In this document: positions 55,297-64,000 of the stretch, piece after piece
Layout of the letters: every line of letters starts with the position of its first letter
How positions within the stretch are numbered: the first letter of the stretch is position 1
Assembly: GCF_016597725.1 (NCBI RefSeq)
Contig: NZ_VCGY01000004.1
Span: forward strand, 248,001 to 312,000
From: Marinobacter sp. 1-4A
Lineage (GTDB): Bacteria; Pseudomonadota; Gammaproteobacteria; Pseudomonadales; Oleiphilaceae
Reading direction: 5' to 3'
DNA: 64,000 nt
Made by a program: the position numbers and the translations under genes
The notes under the pieces: generated by a model
What the model saw: only the letters and a program-made list of their open reading frames with translations
The model's database searches: none
Told to the model about the DNA's origin: nothing

Positions 55297-56988
55297 ATGA
55301 TCGAAACCCTCGACGATCTTGCAGTGTTGACCAACTATTCGCTGATGGACTCGCTCAACTGCGATCCGGATGCGACGCCAGATGGGCAGGATCACGCACC
55401 ACGGCAAGTATTCAGTGGCCATTATGTACCGGTTGTTCCTACGCCCATGGAAAACCCCGAGTACGTGGCCCACAGCTACAACCTGTTTCGCGATCTGGGT
55501 CTTGCTGACGATTTCGTGCAGTCTGACGACTTCGTGCGCATCTTCTCCGGAGACCTTTCGTTTGCACCCGCGCCTATGCGCAAGGTGGGTTGGGCCTGTG
55601 GCTACGCATTGTCCATTATGGGCACCGAATATGTTCAACAATGCCCGTTTCAGACCGGCAACGGATATGGCGACGGCCGTGCGATTTCGGTGCTGGAAGC
55701 GGTAATCAACGGTCACCGCTGGGAAATGCAGCTAAAAGGCGGTGGCCGCACACCCTATTGTCGCGGTGGCGATGGCCGAGCGGTTTTACGTTCCAGCGTA
55801 CGGGAGTTTCTGGCACAGGAGCACATGCATGCGCTGGGTGTGCCCACGTCACGATCACTAAGCCTGTATGTGTCAAAAACCGAGAAAGTCAGGCGCCCCT
55901 GGTATTCCGAAGGTTCACGGTCGAGGGATCCGGATATTCTGGTATCCGAGCCTGTGGCCATCACAACTCGAGTGACTTCTTCGTTTATTCGTGTCGGGCA
56001 GCTTGAGTTGTTTGGTCGTCGCGCTCGCAAAAATGAGCACCCGCAAGCGCTGGAAGAACTCGAAAAGATTGTGTTGCACCTGATTAACCGCGACTACAGT
56101 AACGTGATTGACCCCACCTTGGCCATGCAGGACAAGGTAGTGGCGCTTGCGCAGGAATTTCGCAGCCGGCTCACATCGCTGGTGGCCAACTGGATCCGCG
56201 TTGGCTACTGCCAAGGCAACTTCAACAGCGATAACTGCGCCGCAGGCGGCTATACTCTGGACTACGGCCCCTTCGGCTTCTGCGACGTATTCAATCCGCG
56301 CTTCCAGCCTTGGACGGGTGGGGGAGATCACTACGCATTTCTAAACCAACCGGTGGCTGCAGAGGCAAACTTCCACATGTTTTGCGTGGCATTGCGACCG
56401 TTATTGGCTGAACACCCGCACTGCTTACAAAAACTCAACGAGATTAGCGAAGGCTTTGCAGCAGCAATGCAGGCCGAGATGGAAAAAATTTGGGCAGCGA
56501 AACTTGGGCTGGATAAATTTGACCCACCATTGTTTCGTGCTCTGGCAGAGCTGATGATGCAAACGCCGGTGGATTACACTCTTTTTTTCCGTGAGCTTTC
56601 AGCGCTTCCGGATGATATAGGCCCGCTGAAAAAGAGCTTCTATAATAACCCAGACGGCCTGAACGAACGCTGGTCCGCCTGGCTAAATCAGTGGCGAGCG
56701 CTGGTGGGCATCACCAATTCAGAAAACATGAAGTCGGCACGCTCTGGTGAAGCTCTGTCGCGCCAAATGAAGCAGGTGAACCCGAAATACAGCCTTCGCG
56801 AATGGCATTTGGTACCGGCATATCAACAGGCGGCAGCGGGAGATTATGAGGCGCTGCGAGAACTGCAGAATGTTATGACGCTGCCATACGCGGAGCAGTC
56901 ACAGCACATAGAAGATAAATACTACCGGTTAAAGCCGCCAGAGCTCTTCGGTGTTGGTGGTGCATCCCATTACAGTTGCTCGTCATAA
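55297..56988 (+). CDS. selO: SelO family protein adenylyltransferase (YdiU/UPF0061)
   Basis: A 563-residue pseudokinase-fold enzyme that AMPylates proteins on Ser/Thr/Tyr. The block [27 protein letters not shown] holds the flipped-ATP lysine and arginines, and TLDYGPFGF the metal-binding Asp. The usual HGVMNTDN reads [10 protein letters not shown] here. The C-terminus ends Cys-Ser-Ser, with Cys where eukaryotic SELENOO has selenocysteine, so this is a Cys form. It is longer than E. coli YdiU (about 480 residues). GAGG precedes the ATG. Confidence 0.9.
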   Translation: MIETLDDLAVLTNYSLMDSLNCDPDATPDGQDHAPRQVFSGHYVPVVPTPMENPEYVAHSYNLFRDLGLADDFVQSDDFVRIFSGDLSFAPAPMRKVGWACGYALSIMGTEYVQQCPFQTGNGYGDGRAISVLEAVINGHRWEMQLKGGGRTPYCRGGDGRAVLRSSVREFLAQEHMHALGVPTSRSLSLYVSKTEKVRRPWYSEGSRSRDPDILVSEPVAITTRVTSSFIRVGQLELFGRRARKNEHPQALEELEKIVLHLINRDYSNVIDPTLAMQDKVVALAQEFRSRLTSLVANWIRVGYCQGNFNSDNCAAGGYTLDYGPFGFCDVFNPRFQPWTGGGDHYAFLNQPVAAEANFHMFCVALRPLLAEHPHCLQKLNEISEGFAAAMQAEMEKIWAAKLGLDKFDPPLFRALAELMMQTPVDYTLFFRELSALPDDIGPLKKSFYNNPDGLNERWSAWLNQWRALVGITNSENMKSARSGEALSRQMKQVNPKYSLREWHLVPAYQQAAAGDYEALRELQNVMTLPYAEQSQHIEDKYYRLKPPELFGVGGASHYSCSS

Positions 56989-57142
56989 TTCAGAACCGTT
57001 ATTCGGGAATTGCGCGAACACTCATCTTGCCGAGTAGGGCGCGATCTTTACGAGTGATGGAAGTATTTTCCGGTAGCAACTACACTGCGCGCCATAGATT
57101 TCTCTCCAGCGCACAATGTCTGCCCACCCCAGTAGGATTCCA

Positions 57143-57421
57143 ATGAAGAAGACGTTTAAATTAGACCACCCAAAAATCAAAGTGCCGCGCCTTGTCGATT
57201 CGATGAAGCACGACATCAAGAAATTCCTGAAGAATGAGCGTAAGAAGCCCTTGCCAGCTGGCGCGAAATACTGGGGCTTCGACTGCAAGTTTGGGCAATC
57301 GGAAGAGACTGCAGTTGAGATAGAGCTTTCATCCCTGATGCAGCACATTGACGACCTTGTTGAGAACAAGATCATGACGGTTTATGTTGAGATTACACCA
57401 AAAGCCATGTCTGCTGGCTAG
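57143..57421 (+). CDS. DUF6172 family small protein
   Basis: A 92-residue cytoplasmic protein beginning MKKTFKLDHPKIK, with KHDIKKFLKNERKKPLPAGAKYWGFDCKFG as the family-like block. AGGA precedes ATG 57143. Function is unknown. Its stop overlaps the convergent lipoprotein gene by four bases. Confidence 0.78.
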   Translation: MKKTFKLDHPKIKVPRLVDSMKHDIKKFLKNERKKPLPAGAKYWGFDCKFGQSEETAVEIELSSLMQHIDDLVENKIMTVYVEITPKAMSAG

Positions 57422-57864
57422 TTGACCGCAATGCCGCGCTCTATAAGGCGGCTTCTCAACAACTCAACCCTTTCTCTGTTCACACCCATATCGTAAAACC
57501 CTAGAAGTGATTGCGACCTGACATCAAGTTGCTGCCTGATAGTATCGACCAGCAGCTCGAAATAATCCGGAAAGCCAACTCCATCGCTGTAGCAGGTGAT
57601 ATCCGCATAGCCGTAGCGGGCACTGTTCAATGAAGCTCCGGACAGCTTCAGAGCTTCGGCCTTGATAAGCTCCCATGAGGAGGAATCCAGTGGCTCTGCT
57701 AAGCGAATAGGCTCTACCGAATAGAGACTCTTTGTGGATGTGCTCGATACACAGTTTAAAAACGGTGTACAACCGTCGAGACTGAATTCGAGCCCTGATG
57801 GTGGCACATTGCTGGTGGATGCGCATCCTGAAAGCAAGAGTAGTGGTAGGGCGAAATAACGCAT
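57418..57864 (-). CDS. DUF1499-like lipoprotein
   Basis: A 148-residue lipoprotein: lipobox LLSGCAS, then residues about 25-148 in the DUF1499 pattern (SSTKSLYSVEPI, ITCYSDGVGFPDYFELLVD, a C-terminal Arg-rich helix RERVELLRSRL). It contains several Cys (CTPFLNC, ITCYS). Function unknown. It overlaps the DUF6172 gene by 4 bases at the 3' end. Confidence 0.78.
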   Translation of the reverse strand: MRYFALPLLLLSGCASTSNVPPSGLEFSLDGCTPFLNCVSSTSTKSLYSVEPIRLAEPLDSSSWELIKAEALKLSGASLNSARYGYADITCYSDGVGFPDYFELLVDTIRQQLDVRSQSLLGFYDMGVNRERVELLRSRLIERGIAVN

Positions 57865-58008
57865 AGTTGTGGGTGGTTCCTTAGTTGAAGGCTAAACATG
57901 GTGAACATTGCCATGTCGTTAGGTGGCCATTATTATTCCGGTCAAGAATAGGGTAAATTTCATACTAAGAACGAAAATAGAACCATTAACCTCGGCTGCA
58001 CATTGCCA

Positions 58009-59688
58009 ATGCCCTCTACAGAAAGTGTATACGAGCGTCTTGCACAGAACATGAGTGATCTGGTTGCGCTCCACTCGCCGGATGGGCGCTATCTATGGGT
58101 CAGCCCATCGGTAGAGAGAATTCTCGGCTTTACGCCGAATGAACTTGTTGGCACCGATCCCTATGCGCTCTTTCACCCAAACGACAAACAGCTAATCCGA
58201 AACAAAACCCATCAGCCAGCGGTAGACGGGGATGGAAATATCCGTATCCGTTACCGCATACGCCGCTCGATGGACGACTATATCTGGTTCGAAACGCTTA
58301 CCCAGCCAATCACAAATGAGATTGGAAAAGTCGTTGAACTTCAGACGATTTCCAGAGATGTGACTGAACAGGTTAACCTCGAAAACGAGTTGGCCGAAAG
58401 TGAAACCCTTTACCGAGTTGCCATGGACAGCCTGCAAGAGGGTGTTGTTGTCCACGATGGCAGTGGCCGTATAATCGCACACAACCCCAGAGCCTGCGAC
58501 ATTCTTGGTTTGACAGGTGATGAGTTAACCGGGAGCGTGCCTAAAGACCCCCACTGGCGCACTGTTTACTCTGATGGCACTCCTTTCCCGGCACAGGCTC
58601 ATCCGGTAATGGTTACACTGCATTCAGGAGAGCCTTGCAGCAACGTATTAATGGGCGTACACAACCCCCGATGGAACGCATATCGATGGATCTCTATCAA
58701 CTCCCGATTAATTGAAATTGGAGGTTGTGCTGAGTCTGGGCAGGCTAGGGTGGTAGCCTCATTCAGTGATGTAACTGAGCAAGTAGAACGGGAAAGCCAG
58801 TTGAAGCGCTGGTCGACTGTTTATCGTTTTAGTGGCGAAGCCATTGTTATCGCTGACGAAAATGGTGTGATTAGAGACGCCAACGAATCATTTTTACGAA
58901 TCACTCAGAACACGCGAGCAACCTGGATTGGTCGCAGCCTTGATGACATCTCGCTGGATGGTCGTTCGGCGGGGTTATTTTCATCAACGATCTGGCCAGC
59001 TTTGGCCGAAAATGGGAATTGGCGAGGCGAACTTTGGCTGCGCGACGCCGGGGGTGGCATTCAGGCAACTTGGGCCGCGATAACCAAAGTCCAACAAACA
59101 ACAACTGCGGAAGCTCACTACACGTTGATTTTAAGTGACTTCTCCGAGCGCGGCATAAAGGACGAGACGCTGCGCTTCCGCGCTGGCAACGATCCACTCA
59201 CCAGTTTGCCAAACCGACTTCTTTTGAGTGATCGATTTGAAGTTGCGTTGAACACATCCATTCGTCAAGGAACTACTTTTGCTTGCCTTTATCTTGATTT
59301 GGACAAGTTTAAGCCGATTAACGACCTTTATGGGCACGCTGTTGGCGATACAGTTCTTCAGTCTGTCGCCCTTAAAATATCGAAGCTGGTGCGTTCCGTA
59401 GATACTATGGCACGAATCGGTGGCGACGAATTCTTTGGCATTATTGTTGGTTTGGAACACGAAAGCGAATATTGCGCAGTAGCTGAGCGGATAGCCAGAG
59501 CTATAAACGAACCCTTAGAGGTTTGCGGCCATAATGTTAGCCTTGGGGTCAGTATTGGTATAGCAATGTATCCCGACCATGGGCAAACCCAAAAAGCTTT
59601 AATGGAAGCGAGTGATGTGGCTATGTTCGCGGCCAAGCGGCAAGGGCTTTCTTATGCGTTGGCGGAGAAGCTGGACAGGCAGGGTTGA
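58009..59688 (+). CDS. PAS-domain diguanylate cyclase (GGDEF)
   Basis: A 559-residue protein with three PAS domains (residues about 8-120, 130-260 and 270-385) and a C-terminal GGDEF domain (residues about 395-555). The active-site motif is RIGGDEF, so it should make c-di-GMP. The product-inhibition I-site RSVD lies five residues earlier, the canonical distance. No EAL domain and no membrane segment are visible, so it is a cytoplasmic sensor of a small ligand or redox signal. ATG 58009; the ribosome site is weak. Confidence 0.92.
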   Translation: MPSTESVYERLAQNMSDLVALHSPDGRYLWVSPSVERILGFTPNELVGTDPYALFHPNDKQLIRNKTHQPAVDGDGNIRIRYRIRRSMDDYIWFETLTQPITNEIGKVVELQTISRDVTEQVNLENELAESETLYRVAMDSLQEGVVVHDGSGRIIAHNPRACDILGLTGDELTGSVPKDPHWRTVYSDGTPFPAQAHPVMVTLHSGEPCSNVLMGVHNPRWNAYRWISINSRLIEIGGCAESGQARVVASFSDVTEQVERESQLKRWSTVYRFSGEAIVIADENGVIRDANESFLRITQNTRATWIGRSLDDISLDGRSAGLFSSTIWPALAENGNWRGELWLRDAGGGIQATWAAITKVQQTTTAEAHYTLILSDFSERGIKDETLRFRAGNDPLTSLPNRLLLSDRFEVALNTSIRQGTTFACLYLDLDKFKPINDLYGHAVGDTVLQSVALKISKLVRSVDTMARIGGDEFFGIIVGLEHESEYCAVAERIARAINEPLEVCGHNVSLGVSIGIAMYPDHGQTQKALMEASDVAMFAAKRQGLSYALAEKLDRQG

Positions 59689-59839
59689 GCATATGGAACC
59701 TAACGTAAAGCTTTTCAAACCACACACCGTACTGCGCATAATGTATATTATGTTAAATCACAAAGTTGCTACACTCAGAGCAAACTCAATGTTGAGCCTG
59801 CTCACCTCGTTAATGAAAATGAAAGGCTATACAAAGCGC

Positions 59840-60688
59840 TTAGGACGCCTCGAGGGATACGTATAGGTCGGTGATTTTGTCCATTTTCTTAAGCATAGAT
59901 TCAGTTGTCACCTGAATTACGAACGGTACATAGTGTCCACTCTGGCCAAGATCAAACCCCGATCGTGAGAACTCCCATTGGGCGGTTACTTCTTTTAAAG
60001 CTTGGCTTATCTCGCTGGTGTTAAATGGCGAGGTACTCAAACGCTGCAGCGCATGATCGAATTCACTGAGCGCTTGTTGAAATGCCTTGTCTAGCGCTTC
60101 ATCAGTAATTTTCCAGCTCTTTGCAACATATAGCATGCCGATCCGCTGTGACAGCATACGCTGGCGCCCCGAGATATTGATAAGCTCACCCTTGCCCTTG
60201 CTCGAATGTGCTTCAAGTAGCTGGACATTTTTTTCACACAACTCCAATAAACGCGAACCACCTGTGATCAAAGAAAGTGCTTGGCTATGCTCTGGACCTC
60301 CAATCGCCAACTGACGAAATTTATTCCATTCACGGCGTATGCTCTGCAAAGAGTCCGTAACTGCAGGCGCAGGCGAAAACTCTTCTAGCTCGCCGAGATG
60401 CTCCTCAAAAAGAGCCAAACTGGAATCTAGCTGTTTTTGGGCTTTATCAGCGGCGACGTCCTGACCAAAAAGCAAATAAGATTTGGTGATCCGTTGAGTC
60501 AACATTCGCTGCATACCAGCCTTGTTGATCGCCGTATCAATAGTCATAACTTCTGCGTGAGCGCTCGTCGAAAGAAGAGATGAGAGTATGACCAAACCCA
60601 TTGCAATCATTGCCAATAGCGGAGTCACTGCGCTTAAGAGGTGCTGAGAAAACCGATCACTTCTGTACACCCTAAAACTGCATCGCAT
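59840..60688 (-). CDS. Exported protein with two PilJ-type (NarX-like) domains
   Basis: A 282-residue protein: an N-terminal hydrophobic segment (about residues 18-45, ending near HAEVM, a signal peptide or anchor) followed by two PilJ-type sensory repeats (GMQRMLTQRITKSYLLFG and GRQRMLSQRIGMLYVAKSW). These repeats bind nitrate or other small ligands in NarX/PilJ. No kinase or methyl-accepting domain follows, so this is a stand-alone binding protein. Start 60688 has GAGGAG upstream. Confidence 0.84.
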   Translation of the reverse strand: MRCSFRVYRSDRFSQHLLSAVTPLLAMIAMGLVILSSLLSTSAHAEVMTIDTAINKAGMQRMLTQRITKSYLLFGQDVAADKAQKQLDSSLALFEEHLGELEEFSPAPAVTDSLQSIRREWNKFRQLAIGGPEHSQALSLITGGSRLLELCEKNVQLLEAHSSKGKGELINISGRQRMLSQRIGMLYVAKSWKITDEALDKAFQQALSEFDHALQRLSTSPFNTSEISQALKEVTAQWEFSRSGFDLGQSGHYVPFVIQVTTESMLKKMDKITDLYVSLEAS

Positions 60689-60802
60689 CAGAGACTCCTC
60701 CGCCAATGGCGTAACCTAAAAGCCCAAAGAGGCTCTTAAGTACCAGATTATGAGGAACTAAAATTACTCCCCATAACAGAAAACATCGTTGACCATAGTC
60801 AG

Positions 60803-61732
60803 TTACCCTTCCGGCATCGGGATAAATTCATCTTCGTCCCCGGTCACTTTGGGGAAAGTCTGTGCTTTCCATTCGGATTTGGCTTGCTCAATGCGCTCAC
60901 GGCGACTGGATACGAAGTTCCATTCCATATAGCGTTTGCCAAGATGTTCCCCGCCTACGATCGCAATGCGAGAGTCCCGCGTTGCTGTCAGCTCAATGTC
61001 TGGCTTATCTGATAGGACGGCCATCGCATATTCTGGAATTTTAGTGTCGCCCGCGCTTAATTCGCCCTCGGCCACGTAGACGGCTCGCTCATCCGCAACC
61101 GGCACACGGATTGATTGTCCTACCCGTAAGTGTGCCTCCACATAAAGTGTGTCGGCGAATACCTTCACCGGTGAGTTGGCTCCATAAGCGCTGCCCATAA
61201 TCACTCGGGTCGGCACGCCGTTTACTTCAACTCGTGGAATGTCGTCGTCTGGGTAGTGATAAAAGGCCGGATCAATCTCTTCGTCGGCTTCCGGCAGTGC
61301 TAGCCAAAGTTGTAGCCCGTGGAGCCGATGTGCTGCTTTGGTAACTTCCGGGCGCTCACGCTCGGAGTGTGTAATGCCCTTACCTGCAACCATAAGGTTG
61401 ACGTCACCCGGGCGAATCGGTTGAAGGCTGCCTAGTGAATCTCTGTGTAAGATCTCGCCCTCGAACAGATAGGTAACCGTCGCCAGATTAATATGGGGAT
61501 GCGGCCGAACATTGATGCCATCACCGGCTGCAAACTCAGCCGGGCCCATATGGTCGAAGAAAATCCACGGCCCGACCATGCGGCGCTGTGTAGTCGGTAA
61601 AACGCGCCTAACCGAAAAGCCACCAAGATCTCGATCTCTGGGCTCAATCAACAGCTCGACTGACTTACAGCCAGCCGGCTTCACACAGTCTTGCTTAAAG
61701 GCTTCTTCCGGATTACGTGCCTGCGTGCTCAT
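60803..61732 (-). CDS. Pirin family protein
   Basis: A 309-residue bicupin. The N-terminal pirin block has the metal ligands in PHPHINLATVTYLFEGE (two His, one Glu) and a further His, and the C-terminal cupin is partner-like. Pirins act as quercetinases or redox/transcription cofactors. The start overlaps the stop of the upstream FMN-reductase remnant by four bases (ATGA), so pirin was the second gene of that operon. Its original promoter was removed by the deletion described at 62044. Confidence 0.88.
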   Translation of the reverse strand: MSTQARNPEEAFKQDCVKPAGCKSVELLIEPRDRDLGGFSVRRVLPTTQRRMVGPWIFFDHMGPAEFAAGDGINVRPHPHINLATVTYLFEGEILHRDSLGSLQPIRPGDVNLMVAGKGITHSERERPEVTKAAHRLHGLQLWLALPEADEEIDPAFYHYPDDDIPRVEVNGVPTRVIMGSAYGANSPVKVFADTLYVEAHLRVGQSIRVPVADERAVYVAEGELSAGDTKIPEYAMAVLSDKPDIELTATRDSRIAIVGGEHLGKRYMEWNFVSSRRERIEQAKSEWKAQTFPKVTGDEDEFIPMPEG

Positions 61733-62046
61733 TGTTGCTCTCCCGCTTGTAGCCTTCGAGTCCAGTCACCCAATGCCGACACCAATTTGCCGATGAACTC
61801 CCGTGTGGTGTCATCCGTGAGCCTGCCTTCAGCATCGAAGCGCTCATGTGCAGTAGAAATCATGACTTCAGGCTTGTTGATGCAGTGCATGTCCAGAAAA
61901 ACCATGGCGCGTCGAAGGTCATATTGAGCGCGCACACCGCCAAGCAAACTCATGCTGGCGCTCATAATCGCAGCAGGCTTGCCCGCAAACGGTTGGGGCT
62001 GCTCCCGGGAGACCCAATCAATGGCATTTTTCAAAACACCAGACAT
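61729..62046 (-). pseudogene. N-terminally truncated NAD(P)H-dependent FMN reductase
   Basis: 105 residues corresponding to the C-terminal part of an FMN_red protein: it begins at SGVLKNAIDWVSR, which in intact members lies about 80 residues into the chain. The FMN-phosphate loop (GSxR) and first strand are gone. The in-frame sequence upstream (back to a stop) does not look like this family. It is the left half of a deletion scar. The downstream pirin gene overlaps it. Confidence 0.78.
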
Positions 62047-62317
62047 AGCGATGCTTCCTAGCTTTATCGTAGGAGACGCATTGAAAACCGGGCATTTGCG
62101 GCCAATCCTCGTAGACCACCCACCTACAGATATCGCTCTCAGCGTACTCTACCCTCGCCACAGGCACCTCTCAACCAAGGTTCGGCTCTTGGTTGATTTG
62201 TTATCCAAGCGATTTGGGGGCAGCCTTACTGGGAAGGGATATCTATGTCATAGATTACTGCCCCTCAATGCTATTAAAGGTTTCGAACACAAAGCATTCC
62301 GTATGTTTCGTTTCTAA
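62045..62317 (+). pseudogene. 5'-truncated LysR regulator (C-terminal fragment)
   Basis: Reads in frame as the end of a LysR effector domain: IAMLPSFIVGDALKTGHLRPIL, then ALSVLYPRHRHLSTKVRLLVDLLSKRFGG, typical of the last 60 residues of these regulators. The helix-turn-helix and most of the effector domain are missing. The tail after FGG runs 31 residues, longer than usual. An ATG in the antisense of the reductase remnant (61952) could allow a spurious fusion product, but the protein could not bind DNA. Confidence 0.72.
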
Positions 62318-62429
62318 ATGCAACTAATAGGACTATATTACTTTTAGCAGAACGATCAATTCGCTCAGTTTCTCGGTGCGTTTTCAACGCTAGCGCCTTG
62401 TCTGGGTTCATCAGCAAGGAGAAAAGATA

Positions 62430-63734
62430 ATGTCGATAACACCCGAAGAACAACTCAGCGATGTGTCAGGATGGCTGGATCCGACTATGGACTCGGTTAA
62501 GGGAACCGAGACCCCAAAGGATCCTAACAAAGGCTACATCGCCCTCCTCGGCTGGAGCGTGAACGCCATAAAAGCGGCGCAGAAGTTTGATCGCCGCTAC
62601 ATTGTGGTTGCTCCGGAATGGGCGGCAGACTTTTGTACTGCTAACAAAATACCCTTCATTCCATGGGATTTTCTTCGCTTGAATGACCGTTCCTTCGAGA
62701 TTGCTCAAAAGCTAAAGTCGGAAGGTGTGGATGTTGCGATACCGCTATTTGAAGAAACGGTAGAGTGGTCCGGCGCAATTAACTCTGTGTTGCTCGATAG
62801 CCCTCGCATGTTCGGCCAGTCCATTTTGTTCCGAGACAAATCGTTAATGAAGCGTCGGGCTCAGCTTGGAGGTATTCGCGTAGGCATCTTCGAGGAAGCC
62901 CACGAGAAAGATGACATCGTGCGTTTTATGAAGCGTGTTAACCAGACGCTGCTGAAGCTAGATGGCGATCCAGATGATCCCATTCACGTAAAAGCCTTCG
63001 ACAAAGCCGGTTGCCTTGGCCACCGGATGATCCGAAAGATAGAAGAAATTGACTCCATTCCAGCAGAAGAGTATCCCCTGCTTATGGAAAGTCACTTGGA
63101 TGGCTGGGAGTTTGCCGTTGAGGCCTGGATTCACGATGGTAAGATTAAGTTCCTGAATATTTCCGAATACGTAACGTTGGGCTACTCGGTGTTCGTGCCC
63201 GCAACTGAGCAACTTGAGAGCTGGCGCAACGCGATCACCAAGCAAATTGAGTTGCTGATCAAAACCTTCGAAATAAAATTTGGGTTGATTCACCCTGAGT
63301 ATTTTGTGACGGCCGACGGCGAAATGTACTTTGGCGAGGTTGCCTTTCGCCCGCCAGGTTTCAAGGCTTTCGAGCTTATTGAAAGAGCCTACGGATTCAG
63401 TGCGTATCAAGCGTCTATGTTGGTGTTCGATCCTAAAAGCACCAAAGAGGAGGTGGACGCCTTCTTCCCAAGGGAGGTGGTTGACGCCAAAGGCTATGCA
63501 GGGTGCTTCGGCGTATACCCAAGACGCCGCGTAGTGAGTAAGCTGGAAATGCCCAAAGAAACCATTGAGCACCCCTACTTCGAGTCCCACGAGTTAGTCG
63601 CCCCGACAGAAGAAACGGTTCCAGACCGGTCTGCCTTCGGAACCCATTGGGGCCTGATTTTCTTCTACGGTGACGACCCCATTAAGATGCGGGACTTACT
63701 GAAGGCTCAGGAAGAGCTGGACTTCTACGTTTAA
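62430..63734 (+). CDS. ATP-grasp domain protein of unknown substrate
   Basis: A 434-residue cytoplasmic protein with an ATP-grasp fold: N-terminal Rossmann-like part (IALLGWSVNAIKAAQKF), the ATP-binding Lys/Glu block (HVKAFDKAG, YPLLMESHLDGWEFAVEAWI) and the metal-binding FGLIHPEYFVTADGEMYFGEVAFRPPG with Glu and Arg in the usual places. It should join a carboxylate to an amine or thiol using ATP, but the substrate is unknown. AGGAG precedes the ATG. The intergenic 62318-62429 shows nothing notable. Confidence 0.8.
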   Translation: MSITPEEQLSDVSGWLDPTMDSVKGTETPKDPNKGYIALLGWSVNAIKAAQKFDRRYIVVAPEWAADFCTANKIPFIPWDFLRLNDRSFEIAQKLKSEGVDVAIPLFEETVEWSGAINSVLLDSPRMFGQSILFRDKSLMKRRAQLGGIRVGIFEEAHEKDDIVRFMKRVNQTLLKLDGDPDDPIHVKAFDKAGCLGHRMIRKIEEIDSIPAEEYPLLMESHLDGWEFAVEAWIHDGKIKFLNISEYVTLGYSVFVPATEQLESWRNAITKQIELLIKTFEIKFGLIHPEYFVTADGEMYFGEVAFRPPGFKAFELIERAYGFSAYQASMLVFDPKSTKEEVDAFFPREVVDAKGYAGCFGVYPRRRVVSKLEMPKETIEHPYFESHELVAPTEETVPDRSAFGTHWGLIFFYGDDPIKMRDLLKAQEELDFYV

Positions 63735-63889
63735 ACCAGTGACTCAGCGCCTCTGGCTTCCAAACAGGAAATCAGGGGCGTTGCCTTTCTCTTTTACGGC
63801 CATCATTTTCCGTGTCTGAAGTTTTAATAGCATTGGATAACGCCATAATGTCAGATAATGTGTAACGTACTGACAGGAATGGAATACCA

Positions 63890-64000
63890 ATGCATTCGAC
63901 CTACAAACAAGAACACTTCGTTTCCACCCCTACCGGTGACATCTACGTAAAGAGCTGGGCACCTGCCGCAAGCTCCCAAGCGTCAACGACGGCGCCTGTT
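63890..64000 (+). CDS. Alpha/beta hydrolase, 5' part (cut by window end)
   Basis: The first 37 residues of a protein (MHSTYKQEHFVSTPTGDIYVKSW) whose start resembles small alpha/beta hydrolases. AGGAA lies upstream of ATG 63890. The frame is open to the window end. Only the N-terminus is visible, so the family is tentative. Confidence 0.55.
   Translation, partial: MHSTYKQEHFVSTPTGDIYVKSWAPAASSQASTTAPV

Noticed and set aside
57022..57375. A minus-strand gene opposite the DUF6172 gene
   Set aside because: The plus strand has the family match and ribosome site; the minus frame shows no recognisable protein.
59693..59866. A small gene (about 57 codons) after the GGDEF gene
   Set aside because: No ribosome site, low-complexity content, and it runs into the 3' end of the PilJ-domain gene.
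61952..62317. A 121-codon gene on the plus strand
   Set aside because: Its first third is antisense to the reductase remnant; only the last part (LysR C-terminus) has coding homology, so it is treated as a pseudogene fragment.
1..64000. CRISPR arrays, tRNA or rRNA genes, prophage blocks
   Set aside because: None seen: no regularly spaced repeats of CRISPR size, no cloverleaf candidates in intergenic gaps, no phage structural genes.

Overview
The window looks like chromosomal DNA of a marine gammaproteobacterium, most like Marinobacter or a close relative. This is judged from the protein families and gene neighbourhoods read by eye; no database search was run. Nearly all of it is coding, with short intergenic gaps and frequent ATGA-type overlaps. 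No rRNA, tRNA or CRISPR was seen.

Layout. (1) 0-16.6 kb is a metabolic stretch: a GntR regulator and a Baeyer-Villiger-type monooxygenase; a LysR regulator divergent from a dabB-dabA inorganic-carbon uptake pair; a yebG-like gene with a perfect LexA box; fabH; a 5'-truncated ABC substrate-binding pseudogene beside three 30-bp-spaced repeats (probable IS remnant); a nitronate monooxygenase; a class I glutamine amidotransferase; a gabD-gabT GABA catabolic operon with a divergent LysR; and a lipase-like hydrolase. (2) 16.8-18 kb holds a Xre/MbcA-RES toxin-antitoxin pair with a perfect palindromic operator. (3) 18-27.7 kb holds two OmpR-type two-component systems around a flavin/heme redox module (PepSY protein, DUF2271 protein, PepSY-TM/flavodoxin/FNR reductase, ferric-reductase-like protein). 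A TGTCAGGT motif sits at the divergent promoter region and in front of the ferric reductase. (4) 27.7-35.6 kb holds a VIT1/CCC1-type transporter and an envelope-modification cluster: GtrA, GT2, GT39 (ArnT-like), a two-component system and an LTA-synthase-type phosphotransferase.

(5) 37.4-55.3 kb is a large copper/silver resistance island: a two-component system (copRS-like), a CopI cupredoxin, the CopA multicopper oxidase, CopB, an HMA-like small protein, an APC permease, a small membrane protein, a CopA-type P1B ATPase, a cytochrome c, a glutaredoxin-MauE fusion, two small Met/His-rich exported proteins and a CusCBA efflux system. The main discovery is that seven copies of the direct repeat TTCAG-N6-TTCAG (11-bp period) lie in front of transcription units of this island. 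They include the regulator's own promoter, and most have a -10-like hexamer exactly 10 nt downstream. Two of these boxes precede short stretches without a convincing gene that end in strong intrinsic terminators, so they may drive small RNAs.

(6) 55.3-64 kb holds a SelO protein with a C-terminal Cys-Ser-Ser, a DUF6172 and a DUF1499 gene, a PAS-GGDEF diguanylate cyclase, a PilJ-domain protein, a pirin gene, a deletion scar that fused two 5'-truncated genes (FMN reductase and a LysR regulator), an ATP-grasp protein, and the start of an alpha/beta hydrolase cut by the window end.
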